The notes under the pieces are model-generated. The model did no database searches and was not told the DNA's origin. It was given only the letters and a program-made list of their open reading frames with translations. The translations under genes were made by a program, and so were the position numbers. A DNA stretch of 64,000 nucleotides from an uncultured Prevotellaceae bacterium. GTDB lineage: Bacteria > Bacteroidota > Bacteroidia > Bacteroidales > Bacteroidaceae. Of this stretch, positions 16,691 to 24,144 are shown one piece after another; positions within the stretch are counted from its first letter, which is position 1; every line of letters starts with the position of its first letter. The DNA lies in the NCBI GenBank assembly GCA_900318685.1, contig ONLL01000009.1, positions 49,846-113,845 on the forward strand. Direction: 5' to 3'.

Positions 16691-18264
16691 GAAAGATTCT
16701 ATATTTTTTGATGGGGCTCATAGGCCTGATGGGCTGCAATGAGACTGTTGAGAATGCCAAGCAGGAGGCCTCGCTGCCACATATCTATCCTGACTACGTT
16801 GGTGTCACCATACCCGTGAACATTGCTCCGCTCTGCTTTAACATGGCTGATGAGACGGCACAGCGTATTGATGCCGTCATTACCGACCGCCACGGAAACA
16901 GTCTGCACGCCCAGGGCGACGAGTCTGCAGACTTCGACCTTGATGACTGGCACGCCCTGCTTGCCGCCAACCCTGGCGACTCGCTCAGCATCACCGTCTC
17001 GGCCAAGTACGATGACGGCTGGCACACCTACCAGCCATTCTCCATCTACATCAGCCCTGACAGCATCGACTATGGCCTCTGCTACCGTCTGATTGAGCCT
17101 GGCTACGAAGTGTGGAGCAAGATGGGCATCTACGAACGCGATCTCTCCTCGTTCGATGAACGTCCGTTGATTGAGAATACCCAGTTCGAGGGTTGCGTCA
17201 ATTGTCATAGCTTCAATCGCGGCAATCCCGCCAATATGAGTCTCCACATACGCGGCAAGCATGGTGCCACCCTGCTGAGCAAAGACGACGGCTCTATCAC
17301 CGCCTATAACACCAAGACCGACCAGACCCTGGGCCTCTGCGTCTATCCCTACTGGCATCCTTCTGGCCGCTATATTGCCTATTCCACCAACACCACTAGG
17401 CAGACATTCCACAGCGCCCACCCCAACCGTATCGAGGTTTTCGACGAAGCCTCCGACCTTCAGGTCTACGACATCGAGAAGAACGAGCTGTTGCTTTCGC
17501 CCCTTCTCAAGCAGGACTCCATCTATGAGACCTATCCCGTGTTCTCGGCAGATGGACGTTCGCTCTATTTCTGCGCCGCCGCTGACAATGTAGAGTGTAG
17601 AACGGATAGTGCAGAGTTTGCTACCGCCATCACGTCTGCTGAAAGTACGGCGGCAGCAAACTCTGCACTATACACTATACACTCTAAACTTAACAACCTC
17701 CACTATAACCTATGCCGCATCGACTTCGACCCAGCAACGGGCAACTTCGGCAACCACATCGACACCATCATCAATGCCGCATCCTTCACTCCCTCTTCGG
17801 TAGGGGGCAGCAGGGGAGGCTCCATATCATTCCCCCGCCCCTCCTACGACGGACGTTTCCTTTGCTACACGCTTTCCGACTACGGGCAGTTCAGCATCTG
17901 GCATCATGAGGCTGATCTCTATCTGCTCGATCTCTCTACAGGAGAGAGCCGCCCCATGACTGAAGCAAACTCTGACGACACAGAATCGTTCCACAACTGG
18001 AGCACAAACTCGCGCTGGGTAGTATTCAGTTCCCGCCGTGACGACGGGCTCTTCACGCGTCCCTATTTCTGTCACGTCGATGCCAATGGCAAGGTCACCA
18101 AGGCCTTTATGCTGCCGCAGCGAAATCCGCGTCGTTTCTACCGCGACCGGTTCTTCTCCTTCAATGTGCCTGATTTCATTACTGGTCCCACCCATTTCGA
18201 TGGACATAAGGCAAGCCAGATCATCAACGATGAATACCGCAAGAACTTCGGCGTGCGCAAATAG
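16687..18264 (+). CDS. Lipoprotein with one CxxCH motif and TolB/PD40-like repeats, second copy
   Basis: 525 residues, a paralogue of 13664-15271. Lipobox Cys17 (LMGCNE). CxxCH at 170-174 (CVNCH). Shared landmarks include YPDYVGVTIPVNIAPL, YRLIEPGYEVW, YPYWHPSGRYIAYSTN, FHSAHPNRIEVFDEASDL, FSADGRSLYFC and NSRWVVFSSRRDDG. The palindromic element copy B (17590-17687) is inserted in frame, at a different position from copy A in the paralogue, and encodes VECRTDSAEFATAI and following residues. A second odd loop, SSVGGSRGGSISFPRPS, comes from a G/C-rich tract at about 17790-17840. Last gene of the duplicated module; a repeat-rich spacer follows. Confidence 0.8.
   Translation: MRKILYFLMGLIGLMGCNETVENAKQEASLPHIYPDYVGVTIPVNIAPLCFNMADETAQRIDAVITDRHGNSLHAQGDESADFDLDDWHALLAANPGDSLSITVSAKYDDGWHTYQPFSIYISPDSIDYGLCYRLIEPGYEVWSKMGIYERDLSSFDERPLIENTQFEGCVNCHSFNRGNPANMSLHIRGKHGATLLSKDDGSITAYNTKTDQTLGLCVYPYWHPSGRYIAYSTNTTRQTFHSAHPNRIEVFDEASDLQVYDIEKNELLLSPLLKQDSIYETYPVFSADGRSLYFCAAADNVECRTDSAEFATAITSAESTAAANSALYTIHSKLNNLHYNLCRIDFDPATGNFGNHIDTIINAASFTPSSVGGSRGGSISFPRPSYDGRFLCYTLSDYGQFSIWHHEADLYLLDLSTGESRPMTEANSDDTESFHNWSTNSRWVVFSSRRDDGLFTRPYFCHVDANGKVTKAFMLPQRNPRRFYRDRFFSFNVPDFITGPTHFDGHKASQIINDEYRKNFGVRK
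17590..17687. repeat. Palindromic heptamer-armed element, copy B (in frame)
   Basis: Left heptamers GTAGAGT, GTAGAAC, GGATAGT, GCAGAGT; core TTTGCTACCGCC; loop; inverted core GGCGGCAGCAAA; right heptamers ACTCTGC, ACTATAC, ACTATAC, ACTCTAA. At 98 bp it is 3 bp shorter than copy A, so both have the same length modulo 3 and both are read in the same frame (AEFATA). Confidence 0.85.
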
Positions 18265-18288
18265 GCCTACCCCTGCAGCCTTCTAGAT

Positions 18289-18420
18289 CATCTCCGACAG
18301 CCTCCTAGTACATCTCCGACGGCCTCCTTGTACATCTCCGACAGCCTCCTAGTACATCTCCGACGGCCTCCTTGCACATCTCCGACGGCCTCCTTGCACA
18401 TCTCCGACGGCCTCCTTGCA
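18289..18420. repeat. 22-bp tandem repeat, six full units
   Basis: Six full units of consensus CATCTCCGACRGCCTCC followed by TWGYA, with degenerate partial units on both sides (about 18275-18288 and 18421-18438). Units alternate between CAG/TAGTA and CGG/TTGYA types. It lies between two convergent genes; short antisense reading frames through it are artefacts of the repeat. Confidence 0.9.
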
Positions 18421-18491
18421 TATCTCCGACGCCGTTGGGTGGCATGAAAAGCCGCATTTACCAGTAACAAGAACTACAATTTTTCCAAAAC

Positions 18492-18588
18492 CTAATATCA
18501 CAAATATCACACATTTCATAACAAATTGATTTACTTCACTATAAGCGTGACATTAGTGGTGATATTAGTGGTGATATTGTGATATTAG
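18492..18588. repeat. Imperfect inverted repeat in the convergent spacer
   Basis: CTAATATCACAAATATCAC (18492-18510) pairs with GTGATATTGTGATATTAG (18571-18588) apart from a single-base bulge. Between the arms lie direct GTGATATTAGTG-type repeats (about 18558-18576). No gene is seen in 18439-18761; this is non-coding repeat sequence. Confidence 0.7.
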
Positions 18589-18674
18589 AATCGCCAAATG
18601 AGGGTCTTGCCACCTCATTTTTTGCTACATTTTTCGTTATAGTGTACTCTACGGTTACCAATAAACGACAAAAA

Positions 18675-18732
18675 AGCAATTGTAGTTTTGCATACACTGG
18701 CGTTGCAGCAGTACAGCAAAACTACAATTGCT
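18675..18732. terminator. 17-bp perfect inverted repeat, possible bidirectional terminator
   Basis: AGCAATTGTAGTTTTGC (18675-18691) and its exact reverse complement (18716-18732) flank a 24-nt loop. An A-run precedes the left arm, giving a T-run for leftward transcripts, which suits the minus-strand gene ending at 18762. Without experiment it could equally be a small mobile repeat. Confidence 0.5.
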
Positions 18733-18761
18733 AAAACTATATTACCTTGAATGCGCTAACC

Positions 18762-21245
18762 TTACTTCACCACTAACTTCTTGCCGTTGATGATGTAAAG
18801 TCCGCCTACAGGCTTCACCACCTCACGTCCGCTGACGTCGAAGACCTTGCCGGCATTCTTGTGGCTGGTAGCGATGTCACGTACACCACTGTCGAAAGCT
18901 TCCTTCGAGACAATCTTAGCGTTGTAGACATACTGCTTGCCTTCAGCCTGGAAGCAGAACTGCACGTCGAGACGGAAGTCTGCGGGCACCTCTTCGGGGC
19001 TGTAAGCCGTGAGAACGCCCTTGTCACCAACCTTACCGATGGAGAAGTAGACGACGCCGTTGATCATGTCGAGGTATCCTTCCTTGTTGAATCCAAGTCC
19101 GTCGCCGCAGCTCATGCCACCGCTGAAGATTCCACCTTCGTTCATGCCGTAAAGGTACTCGCCGTAGTCATTCACCAGGTCATCGACGGAGAGGCCCAAT
19201 GCTGCTGCCGGTGTGGCAAGGTCGAAATCGATGTCTACGTCATCAATGCTGACGGGGATAACGATATTCTCCGTTCCCACGTTCTCGTATTCCACAACCT
19301 CATCGACGATGTTGTAGGTGAAGTTGATGGTCACCATCTTGCAGTTCTCCTCATTGACGAGGAAGAGCTGAGTCTTGTAGACGTCGCCTACATGGCAACG
19401 GTCGCCGGCGTGCTGCATCATGGCGAATCCTCCGTCAGGAGCAGCAGCAGTGATGCCGATACGCGTGTTGCTGGTGTTCCAGCCTTCGTTGCGGCCGTTG
19501 CCGTCCATCCAGAAGCCGGGATAGGGCGTGCAGGTGTAGTTCCTTGTGTAGCGGTCGTTGCCTGTGCGTGTCTCAGGATCGTCGCTGCCGTCAGCAGCTC
19601 CGGAGAGTCCATAGACCACCCAGTCAGAGGTGCCGATCTGCTCCTCCACCCATTCGGTGGGTATTGCGATGCCCGGTGTCCAAATGTACTCCGACGGTGT
19701 CTGCTGTATGGAGTAGCTGCGCTGTGCCACGCTGTAGAAGTCGCCCTCGACGACAGTGGGATCCTTCATGGTCAGGTGTACCGTATAGGCAACATAGTTT
19801 TTCCCGTTAATCCAATATAGTTTACCCACCAATTCTTCTCCGTCGTACGACTTGCCAGGATATTGTCCTACATGCAGGTCGGAGAAGTCTCCGGCATTAG
19901 CAGGCTCAATGAACATGCGGGCACTTCCGCCCCAACTTACAACCCATCCTTCCTCGTCGAACCAGCAACCTCCGTTATTGGCTGACTGGGCTCCAATTAG
20001 GGTACCATCGGGCTCAGAGCCTTGCAGCTCATTGTTCAGGTTTATACCCACAAGTTGCATCTCTGTCGCCCCGCAGCCGAGCAGTGCAGCGATTGCACCC
20101 AAGTCTGGATTTACCGACTTGTAGGTGTAGCCGCCGTCGATGGTGAGGGTGACGTTCTCTTCAATCTCGCCTACCTTGGTGTAGCCTTCCAGTCCTTCGC
20201 CCTCGATGATCTCCACCTCATTGGCCTTAAAGTTATAGCGGATGCGGTAGGCCTTGTCACCGTAGATTAGGTAGACGTTGCAGAAGAACTCCTCGCCGCC
20301 CTTGAGCTTGTCAGGATATTGTCCGCAGTTAACATAGAGGGAGTCCTTCGATGCATCGTACTTGAAGCCCTCGAGGAAGAAGTAGCAACCGCCGCCATAG
20401 CCCGTGGCCGAGCATTCGCCTGTTGCCTCTCCGTTGACGCGGATGTCGGTGTACCAGAAGCCGGGCGATGCGGTGGTGGTCGTCGTGTTGGTTAGCGAGT
20501 CGAGCTTACCTACGGTCTCCGTGTCGAAGGCGGTGGTCCAGATAATCTTGCCCAGCCCCTCTTCCAGTATCATCGGATCGCTGATGCCCAGCTTTACAAT
20601 CGCATCACCAACGCGCGTCCATACGTTGTCGGCATCATAGCTCGAACGTGGATCCTGAGCGATGTCTACCTCCTGCTCGCCCACGATGTTCAGCTGCGAC
20701 TCGAAGACGGTGAGGGGCTCGGGCACTGCGATGGGAGCCTTGAACTTGATGGTGACGTCGAAGGTGGCCTCCTTGTCATTGTACTTCATAACGAACTTCG
20801 GGGTGAAGACATCGTCGACGGAGCACTGGTTGGGGAACTGTCCGATGTTGATGAGAAAGTAGCCGCTGTCCATTCCGATGGTGTTGTACCAGCGGAGGGC
20901 GCTGTTGTCGTTGCTCCAGCTCTGAGGTTCGCCGCTGGCATTCACCCAGAAGCCTCCCTTGCCACCCTGTGTGTAGTTGGCGCTGAGCGTGCCATCAGGC
21001 AGGGTAAGGAAGAACATGTCGTCGGTACCGGCCGTCCATGCCTCGTAGGCTGAAGTCAGCGTAGTGGCGTCAGTACCCAGCTGTGCGGCCACATCATCGA
21101 GATTGAACGAAACGGGTGTAGTGCTGTAATCACCTGTGCCGGCCACACGCTGCTCGTAGGTGCCTGTGAACTGTGCCTGTGCAGAAAGTCCTGTGAACAG
21201 GCAGATGACTGCTGTGAGCAGATTTCTTAATTGCGTAATTTTCAT
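18762..21245 (-). CDS. Secreted T9SS-type protein with repeated DUF4859-like domains
   Basis: 827 residues. A signal peptide (to about residue 24, LSAQAQ) is followed by about five tandem beta-rich repeats of roughly 150 residues. They share elements such as GGFWVNASGEPQSWSND, GGCWFDEEGWVVSWGGS and PGFWMDGNGRNEGWNTS, and FFLINIGQFPNQCSVDD, LYVNCGQYPDKLKGGEEF and DLHVGQYPGKSYDGEEL. I assign these tentatively to DUF4859. The C-terminus (DVSGREVVKPVGGLYIINGK, ending in KKLVVK) is a T9SS sorting-type tail. The repeats may bind carbohydrate, but that is inference. It has its own divergent promoter. Confidence 0.75.
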   Translation of the reverse strand: MKITQLRNLLTAVICLFTGLSAQAQFTGTYEQRVAGTGDYSTTPVSFNLDDVAAQLGTDATTLTSAYEAWTAGTDDMFFLTLPDGTLSANYTQGGKGGFWVNASGEPQSWSNDNSALRWYNTIGMDSGYFLINIGQFPNQCSVDDVFTPKFVMKYNDKEATFDVTIKFKAPIAVPEPLTVFESQLNIVGEQEVDIAQDPRSSYDADNVWTRVGDAIVKLGISDPMILEEGLGKIIWTTAFDTETVGKLDSLTNTTTTTASPGFWYTDIRVNGEATGECSATGYGGGCYFFLEGFKYDASKDSLYVNCGQYPDKLKGGEEFFCNVYLIYGDKAYRIRYNFKANEVEIIEGEGLEGYTKVGEIEENVTLTIDGGYTYKSVNPDLGAIAALLGCGATEMQLVGINLNNELQGSEPDGTLIGAQSANNGGCWFDEEGWVVSWGGSARMFIEPANAGDFSDLHVGQYPGKSYDGEELVGKLYWINGKNYVAYTVHLTMKDPTVVEGDFYSVAQRSYSIQQTPSEYIWTPGIAIPTEWVEEQIGTSDWVVYGLSGAADGSDDPETRTGNDRYTRNYTCTPYPGFWMDGNGRNEGWNTSNTRIGITAAAPDGGFAMMQHAGDRCHVGDVYKTQLFLVNEENCKMVTINFTYNIVDEVVEYENVGTENIVIPVSIDDVDIDFDLATPAAALGLSVDDLVNDYGEYLYGMNEGGIFSGGMSCGDGLGFNKEGYLDMINGVVYFSIGKVGDKGVLTAYSPEEVPADFRLDVQFCFQAEGKQYVYNAKIVSKEAFDSGVRDIATSHKNAGKVFDVSGREVVKPVGGLYIINGKKLVVK

Positions 21246-21315
21246 ACCATGTAGTGCTTTTGTTAGGTTATTGAATAAAGTTGTCAGTTAGGTAACGAGG
21301 TTTGAGTTAATGGTG

Positions 21316-21346
21316 CAAAGATACGAACAAATATTGAATGCCGCAA
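21316..21346 (-). promoter_or_regulatory. Promoter for the minus-strand T9SS gene
   Basis: On the minus strand TATCTTTG occupies 21323-21316. A TTG at 21346-21344 lies 20 bp upstream as the -33 element. About 70 bp separate it from the start codon at 21245. Confidence 0.75.
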
Positions 21347-21375
21347 GAAAAATGGAAAAAATTTCTCCTCTTTTC

Positions 21376-21406
21376 TTGCAAGGAAGGATAAAAAGTAGTA
21401 TCTTTG
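21376..21406 (+). promoter_or_regulatory. Promoter for the HExxH peptidase gene
   Basis: TATCTTTG at 21399-21406 with TTG at 21376-21378, a 20-bp gap. It is divergent from, and about 50 bp away from, the minus-strand promoter, so the two T9SS genes share a short regulatory region. Confidence 0.78.
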
Positions 21407-21464
21407 CCCGATTTTCAGCCGTTCGAGCTGACAAGTTGACGAATCAATTACTAACCACACTAAC

Positions 21465-24020
21465 ATGAAGAAGATGAAAAACCTTATCTGCGCGGTCTGT
21501 CTGCTCATGGTGCTGACTGGCACAAATGCCGGAGCTCAGACATTGACGAATCTTTCTGTCAAGGCTATTGGTCTGTCGGCCTCAGTAAATAGTGACGACC
21601 ATCCTGTAAGTCTGATCAACGACAATCGCATTGGATCCGCCAGCTATTGGAGTAGCTATCATGGCGATGAGTGGCTGGGGCAGTATGAATATGTGGAGCT
21701 GCGATGGGACCGCCACAATATATTTAAAGAGGTACGCGCGTACTGGGCATCTGACGGCGAGCAGATACTCCATCCCAACGATGCCTATGTAGCACTATGG
21801 GACGGACATCAGTGGCTGAAGGGAAGCACTCTGGCTGAAGCTGACGCCAAGGGCGTTTCCACTACTGAGGTGGAACTGACCACCAATCGCCTGCGCGTCT
21901 ATGTCCGGAGCGAGAAGGCATGCGGCATCCGTGAGCTGAAGATTCTGGGTTATCTGGGCGATGAATGCCAGCCCGCCATCCTCCAGGACAATAGCACCGT
22001 CATCTGGGAGCAGGGCACGACAAAGGTTCTGAGTCCCAAGCTGGTGCTTCCTGAAGGAGAGGAGGAAGAACCTATCTGGAACTGGCTGCTACCCGACGGC
22101 TCGACAGCTACTATGGCAAGTGTGACGGTTACCGAGCCGGGAGAGTATCAGGTGAGCTATCAGCGTCAATGCGGAGCCGTGACTGAGCTGACTTATCTAG
22201 TCTATGACCCTGCCGTGTCGTACGTATGGCCAAAGTACTCGCCTACGCTCTACTACGACTACCGCAACGAGTATCCTGCACTGGATCCTCCCACGAGGAT
22301 GCTACCCGAGAACAACAACGCCCAGGGATACATGGCCGACGGATGGTGGGCCGTTGCCTGGGGACCGAGAACCAATCCATACGTCACTGAGACGGCCAAG
22401 ACAAACCTGCTGAACAAGATGAACGAGGACTTTGCCTTCTTCCGCGATGAGATGGGATGGCCGCCCGACAAGCGCGCCCGCAACGGGTATTATAGCACGG
22501 TCTACGTTTATGGCAGCGGTCTTCGCTCGGACAATGCCGACATGTATGCCACCGGCGGTTGGCAAGGTGCCACATGGTATAATGGCTCATCATGGCCTAT
22601 GGTAAACATCAGCTACTACCCCATAGCATGCTTCGACCCTGCTTTTACCTACGACAACAATCCCAACTGGAAGCATACCGTCACCGACCAGACCTATCAG
22701 CAGAATGCCTGCGTGCATGAGGGCATACATGCAATCTTTGCTGACCTGGAGGGCTGCAAGAACTCCGCCTGGTATCAAGAGGCGGGCAACACATGGCTGC
22801 AGGGCGAAGCCGAGCTGGTGAAGAGCGGGAAGGAACCTGAGAGCATGGGCTGGCTGAGTGCAGGCAACATGATTGCTCCATTCCTTCCCATCGAATGTTA
22901 TTCGGGCTGGTTGCTCGACGACAGTTTCGGTGGCCCCAGTGCCGAAGGTGTGAACATGTACAACGGTGGCCAGCAAGTGTGCACCTGGCGCAACTTGCTG
23001 GGAGGTGTGCAGTACGGAGAGTTGTTCCCGCATTTCGTCAGCGAGATATTGGGACGAGGCTCCATACCGTGGATATGGCGCTACTGCACGAACCGTGTCC
23101 TCGATGGCATGGCCGACTCTCTGGGCGACAGCCAGATGCGCCATCTTATCTTGGAGTACAGGGCACGCCAGGCCATGATTGACGTAGGACAGTGGTCGAA
23201 AGCCTGTCAGAAGCTCATCGACGACAACTGGTTGGTGAACATCCAGCAGGAGTGGAGTCCCTACTGGAAGAAGGTTGATGTGTGGAGAGCCACGCCTTAT
23301 GCCAATATGTACAAATGCGATGAGGTGGACAGCGCCGGCTGGTGGCGGCCCGAATGGCGCACTACGCCCGGCTGGAGCGGAGCCAATCAGGTGCCCCTGC
23401 ACGTGAACGGACAGGTCGGTAACCTTATCGAACTGCATTTTCAACCCAAGGATGCCAACATGGTGTGTATACTCTGCTATCGTACCAGGCAGGGGCACGT
23501 CTACTACTCACGGCCAGTTGAGGGTGAGGGCGACGTAGTGATGAAGCTACAGGAACAGCCTGCCAATGGTGTGGTGATAGCCGTTGTCTGTAACACGGAC
23601 TATATCTATCGTGGTGAACAGACACGCAAGAAGCATTTCGACTATCGTCTGCGCATGGGGCGCAATATCTATCAGCCGGCAAAGGCTCAGCTGAAGTGGT
23701 ATAGCTATAAGACCATCATTCGCGATACGGAGTTCCTCAACGGCATTGAGGATACCCAAGTGCTGGAGTCGGCCCGTTTCGCCATCAAACCGGCACGCAC
23801 ACTGGTGAGACGCGGTGAGCGACTGCCCATCCACATCGCAGCGGCATCGCAGCTACAAGTTCCTGTACGACTATTCAATACCAACGGGCAAATGGTGTAT
23901 TCGCAAAGCTTCATGCGGGATGGCGATTACGAGATTCCATTCAACATCGCCCCCGGCATATATGTCATGCAGGGAGTAAACGGTAGCGAGACATCGAGCG
24001 TTAAGCTGATAGTAAAGTAG
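21465..24020 (+). CDS. Secreted HExxH metallopeptidase-like protein with F5/8-type domain and T9SS tail
   Basis: 851 residues. Signal peptide to about residue 24 (NAGAQ). A discoidin/F5-8 type C-like carbohydrate-binding domain covers about 28-165 (NSDDHPVSLINDNRIGSASYW; YVELRWDRHNIFKEVRAYW). An Ig-like segment covers about 170-248 (PGEYQVSYQRQCG). A large catalytic-like region follows with the zinc motif HEGIH at 418-422 and a possible third ligand, E439 in AWYQEAGNTWLQ. The C-terminus (IAPGIYVMQGVNG, then SVKLIVK) is a T9SS tail. I infer a surface metallopeptidase docking on glycans or glycoproteins; no named peptidase family is certain. The gene converges on the giant gene at 24145. Confidence 0.75.
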   Translation: MKKMKNLICAVCLLMVLTGTNAGAQTLTNLSVKAIGLSASVNSDDHPVSLINDNRIGSASYWSSYHGDEWLGQYEYVELRWDRHNIFKEVRAYWASDGEQILHPNDAYVALWDGHQWLKGSTLAEADAKGVSTTEVELTTNRLRVYVRSEKACGIRELKILGYLGDECQPAILQDNSTVIWEQGTTKVLSPKLVLPEGEEEEPIWNWLLPDGSTATMASVTVTEPGEYQVSYQRQCGAVTELTYLVYDPAVSYVWPKYSPTLYYDYRNEYPALDPPTRMLPENNNAQGYMADGWWAVAWGPRTNPYVTETAKTNLLNKMNEDFAFFRDEMGWPPDKRARNGYYSTVYVYGSGLRSDNADMYATGGWQGATWYNGSSWPMVNISYYPIACFDPAFTYDNNPNWKHTVTDQTYQQNACVHEGIHAIFADLEGCKNSAWYQEAGNTWLQGEAELVKSGKEPESMGWLSAGNMIAPFLPIECYSGWLLDDSFGGPSAEGVNMYNGGQQVCTWRNLLGGVQYGELFPHFVSEILGRGSIPWIWRYCTNRVLDGMADSLGDSQMRHLILEYRARQAMIDVGQWSKACQKLIDDNWLVNIQQEWSPYWKKVDVWRATPYANMYKCDEVDSAGWWRPEWRTTPGWSGANQVPLHVNGQVGNLIELHFQPKDANMVCILCYRTRQGHVYYSRPVEGEGDVVMKLQEQPANGVVIAVVCNTDYIYRGEQTRKKHFDYRLRMGRNIYQPAKAQLKWYSYKTIIRDTEFLNGIEDTQVLESARFAIKPARTLVRRGERLPIHIAAASQLQVPVRLFNTNGQMVYSQSFMRDGDYEIPFNIAPGIYVMQGVNGSETSSVKLIVK

Positions 24021-24077
24021 AATAGGAAAGGCAACAGCAGATACAGCCAAACGATTCCGCGAAAAAGTGGTACCGAC

Positions 24078-24116
24078 AACAGCAGCTGCAACCAAAAGGA
24101 AGTTGCAGCTGCTGTT
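24078..24116. terminator. Hairpin between convergent genes, candidate bidirectional terminator
   Basis: AACAGCAGCTGCAAC (24078-24092) and its exact reverse complement (24102-24116) around a 9-nt loop give a 15-bp perfect stem. There is no strong T-run on either side, so it may be factor-assisted or only stabilise the 3' ends of the two convergent transcripts. Confidence 0.55.
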
Positions 24117-24144
24117 ACTATAGAAATTGGCAGAATAAACAAAA

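Noticed and set aside
18289-18438. Possible CRISPR array
   Set aside because: Units are contiguous with no spacers, and no cas genes are present.
18288-18470. Minus-strand frame encoding Arg/Glu/Gly-rich repeats
   Set aside because: Direct product of the 22-bp tandem repeat; no ribosome binding site or promoter.
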